From positions 101,937 through 165,936 of the forward strand of contig CAMCHJ010000002.1 in assembly GCA_945874665.1 (NCBI GenBank): DNA of 64,000 bases, written 5' to 3'. Position 1 is the first letter of the stretch. Each line of letters begins with the position of its first letter. The position numbers were made by a program, and so were the translations under genes. This DNA is from Chitinophaga pinensis (GTDB lineage: Bacteria > Bacteroidota > Bacteroidia > UBA7662). Shown here in pieces: positions 26,193-33,844 of the stretch. A model generated the notes under the pieces. The model was given only the letters and a program-made list of their open reading frames with translations, was not told the DNA's origin and ran no database searches.

Positions 26193-26785
26193 TCGAACAA
26201 TTTGCTTACGTCCATCTTCAAAAAATCTTGCCAGCGCAAGCCACCATCGCCTACCAAAAGCTGGCGGTGCGGCTTGAACTGCTTTGCAAACAATTCCATG
26301 CCCTTTTGGTTGCGATCGGCAGTCGATTTTACCTCGATACTCACGAGTTTTTGTCCTTTTTCGATCACAAAATCCACTTCCGCCTGTCCATCCCGCCAAT
26401 AATATACCTGATAATTGTGCAGGAAAGATTGGTTGAGCAGGTAGGCGCCCACGGCCGACTCCACCCAGCGGCCCCAAAGCGCAGGCTGCTTGCGGGTGTC
26501 GCGGAAGTACCCACCGAAGAGGGCGCTGTGCAAAGCGGTATTGTGCGCCCGGATCACTTCCCACTGGCTTTTGAGCCAATTGGCATCGGAGGCGGCTTCG
26601 CCGTCGGCTGCTGCAAAATGTGTTGGACCTTCCCATTGCGCTAAAATTTGACGAATGGTGGTGGTTTTGCCGACTTGGCGCGGACCAAAAATCACTTGAA
26701 TGAACTTTCGAGGAAGGCTCAAACACGTGCTAAGCAGCTCGAAATGTGGCCGTTTAATCATAATTTCAAATTTACTCAATGCCAT
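26189..26785 (-). CDS. Shortened AAA/DUF4143 ATP-binding protein with internal deletion
   Basis: A 198-residue product. Residues about 10-75 are the start of an AAA_14-type ATPase with Walker A GPRQVGKTTT. The sequence then passes directly into the DUF4143 domain: LWGRWVESAVGAYLL, then WRDGQAEVDFVI and SIEVKSTAD, which resemble a PD-(D/E)xK nuclease core. Full-length family members are nearly twice as long. Walker B, the sensor part and the linker winged helix are missing, so ATP hydrolysis is unlikely. The frame is intact, so this is either an in-frame deletion relic or a reduced working form. It lies between menC and menE and overlaps the menE start as ATGA. Confidence 0.8.
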   Translation of the reverse strand: MALSKFEIMIKRPHFELLSTCLSLPRKFIQVIFGPRQVGKTTTIRQILAQWEGPTHFAAADGEAASDANWLKSQWEVIRAHNTALHSALFGGYFRDTRKQPALWGRWVESAVGAYLLNQSFLHNYQVYYWRDGQAEVDFVIEKGQKLVSIEVKSTADRNQKGMELFAKQFKPHRQLLVGDGGLRWQDFLKMDVSKLFE

Positions 26786-26838
26786 AAGTATTTTTACTCA
26801 TTCAACTGAGTAATCTTTACTCAATACATTGAGTAAAG
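26771..26838. promoter_or_regulatory. Array of TGAGTAA half-sites at the start of the AAA/DUF4143 gene
   Basis: Five copies of TGAGTAA or its complement occur in 68 bases. CTTTACTCA (26815-26823) and TGAGTAAAG (26830-26838) form a perfect 9-bp dyad with six spacer bases. TACTCA (26795-26800) and TGAGTA (26807-26812) form a second, also with six spacer bases. A fifth half-site at 26771-26778 lies inside codons 3-5. Equivalent sites repeat every 22-23 bases, about two helical turns. This looks like an operator for a dimeric regulator. Confidence 0.6.
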
Positions 26839-26879
26839 ATTTAATTTGTTGATAAAGAATTACTTAAGTTGAATATAAG

Positions 26880-27956
26880 CTATAAATTATCTTGTAAGTC
26901 AACTAAATCCCAAGGATGTTTAGCCGGTAGATACTGTAAAGCGCCCGCTTCGATGTAGAGCGGAGATGCGAAATTGTTAGTGTACAGCGCTCCGGTACCC
27001 AAACCCTGCGGCAGCTCGTTGTGGAGCGTGGCGGTCCACTGCGCAATGGCATTCAAACCAATATTCGATTCAAGTGCAGAAGTCACCCACCAGCGGATGC
27101 CTCGCGCTTCTGCGGCTGCTATCCATTGCTCAGCTGCCTCGAAGCCACCCAGCAAAGTAGGCTTGAGGATGATGTAGGGTGGTTTGATTTGATTCAACAC
27201 TTCTTCTATTTCTTCGAGACTGGTATTGCCAATGAGTTCTTCGTCGAGGGCAATAGGTAAAGGACTCTCTGCGCAAAGCTGGGCCATGAGGGCAGATTGT
27301 CCTGCCTTAATCGGTTGTTCAATGCTGTGCAGTTCAAAAGCTGCCAATTGTTGAAGCTTCCAAAGGGCATCATTTGGAGCAAAGGCGCCGTTGGCATCCA
27401 CACGCAACTCTAAATCTTGCGCGCTAAACTCGCTTCTTAAGGCCTTTAAGATGGCCAATTCGGCTTCAAAATCTATCGCCCCCACTTTGAGCTTGAGGCA
27501 GCGAAAGCCTTGGGCTAGTTTCTGGGTGATTTGTTCTTTCATAAAACCGGCCGACCCCATCCAAATGAGTCCGTTAATGGCCTGAGGCGCGCCTTTCAAA
27601 GTAAAATCGCTTTCAAAAAGAAGTCTTTTGCCCCCCTGCACATAATCGCGCAAGGCCATTTCAAAGCCAAAGCGCATGGCCGGGTAAAAAAGCAGCGATT
27701 CATCAAAAGTAGCCCACTCAGCCTGGTTAAATTGCTCACAAAGTCGTTGCAAACGGGTGCCAAAATCAGGTCGGTCGTCGAAACTCAAGCCAGCTAAAGG
27801 ACCACATTCACCGAGTCCTTGCATGCCATTTTCATCTTCCAAAACCAACATCCAGCTGATTTTGCTATGGAGCACGCCGCGCGAAGTACCCGCAGGCTGT
27901 TTAAAATCGAGGCGGTAGGGAAAACAGCGCGCGCTGAGTTTTTCTGGGATAAGCAT
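26880..27956 (-). CDS. menC: o-Succinylbenzoate synthase (MenC), enolase superfamily
   Basis: Dehydrates SHCHC to o-succinylbenzoate in menaquinone synthesis. The 358 residues contain the superfamily set: the catalytic KxK as CLKLKVG, metal ligands in ELRVDANGAF (Asp), LHSIEQP (Glu) and IALDEEL (Asp), and the second catalytic Lys in YIILKPTLLGG. Its ATG shares one base with the menA stop (TGATG), so the two are coupled. Enolase-superfamily epimerases look similar, but the menA-menC-menE context settles the call. Confidence 0.92.
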   Translation of the reverse strand: MLIPEKLSARCFPYRLDFKQPAGTSRGVLHSKISWMLVLEDENGMQGLGECGPLAGLSFDDRPDFGTRLQRLCEQFNQAEWATFDESLLFYPAMRFGFEMALRDYVQGGKRLLFESDFTLKGAPQAINGLIWMGSAGFMKEQITQKLAQGFRCLKLKVGAIDFEAELAILKALRSEFSAQDLELRVDANGAFAPNDALWKLQQLAAFELHSIEQPIKAGQSALMAQLCAESPLPIALDEELIGNTSLEEIEEVLNQIKPPYIILKPTLLGGFEAAEQWIAAAEARGIRWWVTSALESNIGLNAIAQWTATLHNELPQGLGTGALYTNNFASPLYIEAGALQYLPAKHPWDLVDLQDNL

Positions 27957-28852
27957 CAGGCCATGGCATTTACAACTAGCAACAAAAGGGCAAAAAGCAG
28001 GGTATTGATGGCAGTGCGTTTTAAAAAGGGATCGTAATCGGTCGCCACCTTCACTTTTCTGATTTTATAAAGATTGAGGAGGAGCCAGCTGCCGGCCACC
28101 ACCCAGCCGAGGTGCAGTTGCAGCGACTGCCCGCGGGCATAGTACAGCAAAGCCAACAAAGCCGTAAGCACCAATAAAGTATGGTAGCGTACTGCTGCTT
28201 GGGCACCAAAGCGAACAGGAATGGTGCGCTTGCCTGCACGGGCGTCGCTTTCGCGGTCGCGCATGTTATTGAGATTGAGTACCGCCACTGATAAAAGCCC
28301 CATGCCCAAGGCCGGCAACAGCAAATCAGCCTGCAAACGCTGGGCGTGCAGGTAGTAGGTACCCAAAACCGCTATCAAACCAAAAAACAGCAGCACAGAA
28401 ACATCACCGAGACCTGCATAACCATACGGATTGCGGCCGGCAGTGTACTTTACCGCTGCTGCAATGGCGGCCAAGCCAAGCAAAAAAAGTGCTAAAAAAG
28501 GCAGTGTAAAGCCACCGAAAGCGACCCACAGCAGCGCCACACCTGCTGCCAGGGCAAACAGCGCAAATACCCACATGGCTTTTTTCATGGCTGCTGGAGC
28601 AATGGTACCGGAGGCTACCATGCGATCTGGACCAACCCTACCCGCCAAATCTGCGCCATTTTCAAAATCGCCAAAATCGTTAGCTAAATTACTCAAAATC
28701 TGTAAAAAGACAGCTGCGAGCACGGCAAGCACGCTCACTGGCCAGCTGTGTGCGCCATGCAAGGCCGCCAAACCGCAACCAAGCAGTATCGAAGCCGTGG
28801 CCAAAGGCAAGGTGCGCAAGCGGAAGGCAATGAGCCAAGGTTTTATTTTCAT
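27956..28852 (-). CDS. menA: 1,4-Dihydroxy-2-naphthoate polyprenyltransferase (MenA)
   Basis: An integral membrane UbiA-family enzyme that prenylates the naphthoquinol ring. The 298 residues hold about eight membrane segments. The two Asp-rich prenyl diphosphate sites are NLANDFGDFENGAD and NNMRDRESDARAGK. GPDRMVASG after the first site is the usual MenA extension. It is the first gene of the men unit here; menD, menB and menF are not in the window. The upstream neighbour is divergent. Confidence 0.94.
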   Translation of the reverse strand: MKIKPWLIAFRLRTLPLATASILLGCGLAALHGAHSWPVSVLAVLAAVFLQILSNLANDFGDFENGADLAGRVGPDRMVASGTIAPAAMKKAMWVFALFALAAGVALLWVAFGGFTLPFLALFLLGLAAIAAAVKYTAGRNPYGYAGLGDVSVLLFFGLIAVLGTYYLHAQRLQADLLLPALGMGLLSVAVLNLNNMRDRESDARAGKRTIPVRFGAQAAVRYHTLLVLTALLALLYYARGQSLQLHLGWVVAGSWLLLNLYKIRKVKVATDYDPFLKRTAINTLLFALLLLVVNAMA

Positions 28853-28952
28853 GATAAAAAGCTGCGGCGAATTTCGCTAAAAAGTGGGTAAAAGAGGCTA
28901 TTTGCTTTAAATCTAGAAGCAATCACATATTTGATGCCTTATAATCTAGGTT

Positions 28953-28981
28953 TTGAACATCTGGATAAGTACTTATATTTG
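28953..28981 (+). promoter_or_regulatory. Promoter of the T9SS-sorted secreted protein gene
   Basis: TTG 28953-28955, 18-base gap, TATATTTG 28974-28981; the ATG follows 14 bases later at 28996. Confidence 0.55.
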
Positions 28982-28995
28982 AAGAAAAAAAAGAA

Positions 28996-30021
28996 ATGAC
29001 TAAAATCTCTTCTTTCCTCCTGCTCACCATCCTTGCTTTGAGCACACCGAGTTGGGCACAAAAAGCCCCTTCCAAGCTTAAAGGAAGGGCCTCTACGGAG
29101 CAAATCAGTCAGTTTTATTACACCTTTACCCAGTTAACAGCTAGCTATGCACCATTGGTCAATCCCATTTCTTTAACGGGTGGTGTAACTTGGGATGATC
29201 CTTCCTTGCCGATTACAACTACTTTTCCCGTTGTGATCAATGGCGTTACCTTAGATATTGTCGGCGTTGAAGGCTTAGGGGCTACGATTATTGGCGGGGC
29301 TCTTTCAAATCCAAATACAATCTACTTGGCCGCTCCGTTTGAAGCAGATGTTATTGACCGTGGATACGATAGCTCCATCAGCCTTTCGCCTATCAGTTAT
29401 AAAATAGAAGGCCCCACTGGCAGTAGGATTTTGAAAATCGAATGGAAAGAGGTGGGCTCTTATGGGGAATACGATTTAACCGGGGGCATACTAACGAATT
29501 ACATGAGCTTTCAGGCTTGGATTTATGAAGGCACCAATGTGATTGAATACCGTTATGGCGCAAATACCATCACCAATAGCCCCTTGTTTTACGACGGAGA
29601 AACTGGGCCGTACATCGGCTTCGCAACAGAAACAGGAGCTAACCTTACATCAAACTTGCTAAGTGGTCCTGTTGCCAGCCCTACACTTGTGCTTACCGAA
29701 CAGGCTGTGATAGGCACCCCTGCCAATGGCACCGTGTACCGCTTTACGCCTGTTGGAGGCACTGGTAGTTCGGTGGCAGAGCAGCACTTACGTCAAACCC
29801 TCACCGTTTTTCCTAACCCAGCCTCGGATATCCTGCAATTGCAATTGAAAAACCAGGTAGCCGAAGCCCAGGTTCGGCTGTACGACCTCAGCGGTCGCGA
29901 AGTAAAACGCGTTCAGCTTACTGAAATGCAAACCACACTCGACATCAGCGATTTGGCGGCCGGTATGTACAACCTGCGCATGGAAGGCGTAGCGGGCAGC
30001 TTGAAAGTCATCAAAAAATAA
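28996..30021 (+). CDS. Secreted beta-sandwich protein with T9SS type A sorting domain
   Basis: A 341-residue precursor. The signal peptide is cut after PSWA, leaving Gln at +1. The central part (about 30-255) is beta-rich, with aromatic, Gly-rich strands such as FYYTFTQLTASYAPL, ILKIEWKEVGSYGEYD and AWIYEGTNVIEYRYG. I recognise this pattern from other Bacteroidota surface proteins but know no function for it. The last 75 residues are the T9SS sorting domain (VFPNPASDILQLQL, LYDLSGREVKRV, AAGMYNLRM). It has its own promoter and a terminator. Confidence 0.85.
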   Translation: MTKISSFLLLTILALSTPSWAQKAPSKLKGRASTEQISQFYYTFTQLTASYAPLVNPISLTGGVTWDDPSLPITTTFPVVINGVTLDIVGVEGLGATIIGGALSNPNTIYLAAPFEADVIDRGYDSSISLSPISYKIEGPTGSRILKIEWKEVGSYGEYDLTGGILTNYMSFQAWIYEGTNVIEYRYGANTITNSPLFYDGETGPYIGFATETGANLTSNLLSGPVASPTLVLTEQAVIGTPANGTVYRFTPVGGTGSSVAEQHLRQTLTVFPNPASDILQLQLKNQVAEAQVRLYDLSGREVKRVQLTEMQTTLDISDLAAGMYNLRMEGVAGSLKVIKK

Positions 30022-30036
30022 AATAAAATCCGCTTC

Positions 30037-30073
30037 ACAAACAGCCATCCTCTGGGTGGCTGTTTGTATTTTA
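30037..30073 (+). terminator. Hairpin terminator after the T9SS cargo gene
   Basis: A 14-bp stem, ACAAACAGCCATCC (30037-30050) with its partner at 30054-30067 (one G-U pair), three-base loop, followed by ATTTTAG. The T-run is short. The next start codon is at 30083. Confidence 0.72.
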
Positions 30074-30082
30074 GTCCTACCC

Positions 30083-31174
30083 ATGGCTGATTTTGTTTTA
30101 AAAGATGCTTTCGCCCCTGCTTTCGTTGCCAAAGTAGCGCAGGCTTGCAAAAGGCTGCAAATAAGTTTTGACGAGCGTGCTTTTTTAGAAGCAGCTTTGC
30201 CTGAAAACTGGACTGAGTTCTCCCTCAAAGCGCGCATGCGGCATTTAAGTCTGCAGCTAGGCAGGCATCTGCAAGGCGATTATCCCGAGCAATTACAAGT
30301 GATTGTGGCGCTGGCACCCCAGTTCAACAGTCTGGCCGGCATGCTTTTCCCCGATTTTGTAGAAGTGCACGGTCAAGCCGACCCCGACCTTTCCATTCCC
30401 GCCCTCGCCCAGCTCACCCAGCATTTTAGCTCCGAATTTGCCGTGCGGCCCTTTTTGCAGCAGCACCCGGAGCGCATGTTGCAGCAGCATTTGGCTTGGG
30501 CAGAACATCCGAATGAACATGTACGGCGACTGGCCAGCGAAGGCATACGGCCGCGACTGCCTTGGGGGCAAGATGTGGCCTGGGTCAAAAAAGATCCCGC
30601 CAAAGTGCTGCCGATCTTAGAAAAACTCCGCAATGATCCCTCCGAATATGTGCGGCGCTCGGTGGCCAATAACCTCAACGACATCAGTAAATCGCATCCC
30701 GAGCTTGTGCTGGAACTCGCCCTACGCTGGGTGGGCCATGCTGCCACCACCGATGCCCTGCTCAAACATGCCTTGCGCGGTTTACTTAAAAAGGGCCATC
30801 CCCAAGCCTTGCAGCTTTTTGGTTTTGCGGGAGACCTGGCTTTTGAGCTTTCAACTGTGTTAATCAGTCCTAAGAACTTAGCCATCGGACAAAAAATCAG
30901 CTTTGCCTTTGAGCTGCAACACCTCGGTCTACACCCCGCCAAATACCGCCTTGAATACCTGCTGCACTACGTAAAAATGAATGGCAGTCTGAGTCCTAAA
31001 GTCTTTCAAATTGCCGAAAAAACGCTACTGCCTGGCGAAAAATGGCTACTCCAACGGCAGCACAGCTTCGAAGAGCGTACCACCCGCAAGCACCAGCCGG
31101 GCCTGCATCAGTGGCAATTGCAGGTAAACGGACAGCTGCAGGGACTGCATCCCATTACCCTGTTAGCCAAATAA
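30083..31174 (+). CDS. DNA alkylation repair protein, AlkD-like (HEAT repeats)
   Basis: A 363-residue cytoplasmic protein, all helical, with HEAT-like repeats. Segments such as HPNEHVRRLASEGIRPRLPW and NDPSEYVRRSVANNLNDISK are typical of the AlkC/AlkD DNA glycosylase superfamily, which removes bulky or positively charged alkylated bases. The second half after about 250 has fewer recognisable repeats. I start at ATG 30083 because an earlier start at 30056 lies inside the preceding terminator hairpin. Which alkyl lesions it repairs is not visible. Confidence 0.85.
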   Translation: MADFVLKDAFAPAFVAKVAQACKRLQISFDERAFLEAALPENWTEFSLKARMRHLSLQLGRHLQGDYPEQLQVIVALAPQFNSLAGMLFPDFVEVHGQADPDLSIPALAQLTQHFSSEFAVRPFLQQHPERMLQQHLAWAEHPNEHVRRLASEGIRPRLPWGQDVAWVKKDPAKVLPILEKLRNDPSEYVRRSVANNLNDISKSHPELVLELALRWVGHAATTDALLKHALRGLLKKGHPQALQLFGFAGDLAFELSTVLISPKNLAIGQKISFAFELQHLGLHPAKYRLEYLLHYVKMNGSLSPKVFQIAEKTLLPGEKWLLQRQHSFEERTTRKHQPGLHQWQLQVNGQLQGLHPITLLAK

Positions 31175-31239
31175 CCCCATCCTCAGCTTTCTTTAGAAGC
31201 ACCACCTCTTTTCTCCCGATTTATTCGGATTTTTGCGCC

Positions 31240-33150
31240 ATGAATATTTTATCGGTAGAAAAGCTGGCCAAGAGTTTTGGCGACAGGTTTTTATTCAAAG
31301 ACCTTTCTTTCGGCTTAAACCAAGGACAAAAAGTGGCGCTTGTAGGCTTAAACGGCACTGGCAAAAGCACCCTGATGCGCATCATTGCAGGCAAAGAAAC
31401 CGCAGACAGTGGCAATTTCAGCATCCGCAGCGATGTGCGCACAGCCTACCTCGAGCAAGAGCCGCTGATGGGCGAAACCGCCAGCGTAAACGACACCATT
31501 TTTGCCAGCGAACATGCCGATGTGCAGCTGCTACGCCGCTATTACCAGCTCATTAGCAAAGACGACCTTACCGAAACTGAGCAAGAAAGCATGCACGAAC
31601 TCATCATGGAGATTGATGGAAGGCAGCTTTGGGACTATGAGCAGCAGGTAAAACAAATATTGAGCGAGCTTGGCATCACCCAGTTCGATCAGCCGGTGCA
31701 CAAGCTTTCGGGCGGACAGCGCAAGCGGGTGGCCATTGCCCAGGCTTTGGTGAGCAAACCTGAGTTAATACTTATGGACGAGCCCACCAACCACCTCGAC
31801 CTCGAGCTCATTGAGTGGCTGGAGCATTACCTCAGCACCCAGCGGATTACCGTTTTAATGATTACCCACGACCGCTACTTCTTAGAGAGCGTTTGTAATG
31901 AAATATTTGAGCTCAACCGCGGCAAAATGTACCGCCATGCCGGCAGCTATGCTGATTTTGTAGAGAACAAAACCATTCGCGAAGAGATTGCAGCCGTGGA
32001 TGCCGACAAAGCGCGTAACCTCATGCGCAAAGAATTAGAGTGGATGCGGCGCCAACCCAAGGCCCGTGGCACCAAGTCGAAAGCCCGGGTGGAGAACTTT
32101 TACAAATTAGAAGAAAAAGCCAAAGGTCCTTCGGTGCAAGGCCAAATAGAACTCGATGTGGCTGGTAAACGCCTCGGCGGCAAAGTACTCGAGCTGTCGT
32201 ACCTCCAGAAAAAATTCGGAGAGCACACCATCCTTGACGATTTCAGCTACATATTTACCCGCACCGACCGCATTGGCGTAGTGGGCAAAAATGGTGTTGG
32301 TAAAAGCACCTTCCTCAACTTAATTGCGGGACTGCAGCGGCCCGACGGGGGTAAGATTGACAAAGGCGACAATACCACCATTGGCTACTACACCCAGCAG
32401 GAACTGCAGTTTGTGCCTGGTCAAACCGTTATCGACTTGGTAAAAGCCCGTGCCGAGATCATCAAGCTATCGGATGGCCGGGAGCTCAGCGCCTCCAATT
32501 TCCTAAACCGCTTTTTGTTTCCGCCCAAGCAGCAGCACGACCTGGTGAGCAAGCTCAGCGGTGGCGAAAAGCGCCGTTTGCAGCTCCTATTGGTGCTGAT
32601 GCAGGGCCCCAACTTCCTCATCCTCGACGAGCCCACCAACGACCTCGACCTGGAAACCTTGAATGTAATTGAAGAGTTTTTGGATGAATTTCAAGGTTGT
32701 TTAGTATTGGTGTCGCACGACCGTTATTTCATGGACCGCCTTGTTGACCACCTTTTTGTGTTTGAGGGAGAAGGTCAAATCCGTGACTTCCCTGGTAATT
32801 ATACCGATTACCGCGAATCGCTGAAACTCGCTAAGAGTGTGCAAAAGCAAGCTGCAGCAGAGCAATCTGCCGTTGAGCCGGTTGTAAAGGTCAAAGTTGC
32901 GGCACCCGTTGCTCCTAAAGTAGAGGCCGCCGCCAAACGCAAGCCTTCCTTCCAAGAAAAAAAGGAGTTTGAACAGCTCGAACTGCGCATTGCCGAATTA
33001 CACCAAAAAATAGAGGCGCTCGAAAAACAACTCAGTGCCGGTGAAGGCAATGCCGAAGATTATGCGCGCTGGGGCCGCGAGCTCACCAACAGCCGGGAGC
33101 AACTCGATGCAGCCGAACTACGCTGGTTAGATTTGTCTGAATTGATGTAA
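31240..33150 (+). CDS. ABC-F family ATPase (Uup/EttA-like)
   Basis: A soluble, duplicated ABC ATPase of 636 residues with no membrane domain, acting on ribosomes. The first cassette has GLNGTGKST, LSGGQRKRVAIAQAL and LILMDEPTNHLD; the second has GKNGVGKST, LSGGEKRRLQLLLVL and LILDEPTNDLD. Between them is the basic interdomain linker (EWMRRQPKARGTKSKARVEN). The C-terminus is a Lys/Ala/Val-rich spacer and a coiled coil (about 560-630), as in Uup. ATG 31240 gives the canonical MNILSVEKL start. Its stop directly abuts the stop of the convergent lipocalin gene. Confidence 0.93.
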   Translation: MNILSVEKLAKSFGDRFLFKDLSFGLNQGQKVALVGLNGTGKSTLMRIIAGKETADSGNFSIRSDVRTAYLEQEPLMGETASVNDTIFASEHADVQLLRRYYQLISKDDLTETEQESMHELIMEIDGRQLWDYEQQVKQILSELGITQFDQPVHKLSGGQRKRVAIAQALVSKPELILMDEPTNHLDLELIEWLEHYLSTQRITVLMITHDRYFLESVCNEIFELNRGKMYRHAGSYADFVENKTIREEIAAVDADKARNLMRKELEWMRRQPKARGTKSKARVENFYKLEEKAKGPSVQGQIELDVAGKRLGGKVLELSYLQKKFGEHTILDDFSYIFTRTDRIGVVGKNGVGKSTFLNLIAGLQRPDGGKIDKGDNTTIGYYTQQELQFVPGQTVIDLVKARAEIIKLSDGRELSASNFLNRFLFPPKQQHDLVSKLSGGEKRRLQLLLVLMQGPNFLILDEPTNDLDLETLNVIEEFLDEFQGCLVLVSHDRYFMDRLVDHLFVFEGEGQIRDFPGNYTDYRESLKLAKSVQKQAAAEQSAVEPVVKVKVAAPVAPKVEAAAKRKPSFQEKKEFEQLELRIAELHQKIEALEKQLSAGEGNAEDYARWGRELTNSREQLDAAELRWLDLSELM

Positions 33151-33669
33151 TTAACGGTGCACGGTGCGGTTGAGTCGACTCACGTCAAAACCCAAATCGG
33201 TAGCCTTTAGCACCAATGCGTTGAATTGCTCTGGTGCCATCTGCTGCTCGCGGCATAAAATCCAGAGGTATTCGCGGCTGGGGGTGCCTACCAAGGCATA
33301 CTGGTAATCGATGGTATCGAGCGCCAAAATGTGGTAAGGCGCGCTAAAGAGCTTAAAAAACTTCACTCGGAGCTTGCTGGTGCTGCCCTCCGACTCAGGG
33401 TAGGCCTTGCCTGTAATGTCTTTCACCTTGCCATTGGTGCTGTCGATACAGTGGTTATATACCTCTATTTCACCCTCCTTTAACGTGTATTGCGCGTAAG
33501 TGTTGGTACAATTTTTCTGTGGGCGCAGCGGAAAAGAAGCAATTTCGTACCAGCGACCTTGATAGCGCTCCAAATCCACAAAATCTACTACCGGCAGGGG
33601 CGGATGGCTACTACAACCTTGTATTAAGGAAAACAAAATACCTAAAACGATGATTTGCTGCTGCTTCAT
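33151..33669 (-). CDS. Bacterial lipocalin (Blc-like lipoprotein)
   Basis: A 172-residue precursor, membrane-anchored through the signal SLIQGC. The lipocalin GxW motif is present as YQGRWYEIASFP, followed by NCTNTYAQY and, near the end, YQYALVGTPSREYLWILCRE, all characteristic of Blc. Blc proteins bind lysophospholipids or fatty acids at the outer membrane. The start is ATG 33669, just before the signal peptide; a -7 box TAGCTTTG lies 29 bases upstream. No spacer lies between its stop and that of the ABC-F gene. Confidence 0.92.
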   Translation of the reverse strand: MKQQQIIVLGILFSLIQGCSSHPPLPVVDFVDLERYQGRWYEIASFPLRPQKNCTNTYAQYTLKEGEIEVYNHCIDSTNGKVKDITGKAYPESEGSTSKLRVKFFKLFSAPYHILALDTIDYQYALVGTPSREYLWILCREQQMAPEQFNALVLKATDLGFDVSRLNRTVHR

Positions 33670-33698
33670 AAAAAAAGACACCCATTTGAGGCACCTTA

Positions 33699-33706
33699 CA
33701 AAGCTA
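33699..33706 (-). promoter_or_regulatory. -7 promoter box of the lipocalin gene
   Basis: Minus-strand TAGCTTTG; no TTG at the normal -33 spacing. Confidence 0.4.
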
Positions 33707-33844
33707 GTCAATAAAGTAGGCATGCCGTTAGTTTTCAGAAAAAACTGAGGTCTAGCACCTTAACTACATAATTTTTAGCAGGTGCAACATCAGATTTACT
33801 GATTTTTTGCTATCATTGGAGTTACAATTCAACCAAGTTCGAAG

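Noticed and set aside
26123-26644. 173-codon plus-strand frame across the AAA/DUF4143 gene
   Set aside because: It is antisense to a gene with clear domain motifs, and its first codons come from the menE palindrome; no family resemblance.
26193-26726. N-terminal extension of menE to 541 codons
   Set aside because: It would run inside the AAA/DUF4143 gene in another frame and has no adenylation-domain similarity; ATG 26192 with ATGA overlap fits better.
31042-31239. N-terminal extension of the ABC-F protein
   Set aside because: It overlaps the end of the AlkD-like gene; the family starts at MNILSVEKL, ATG 31240.
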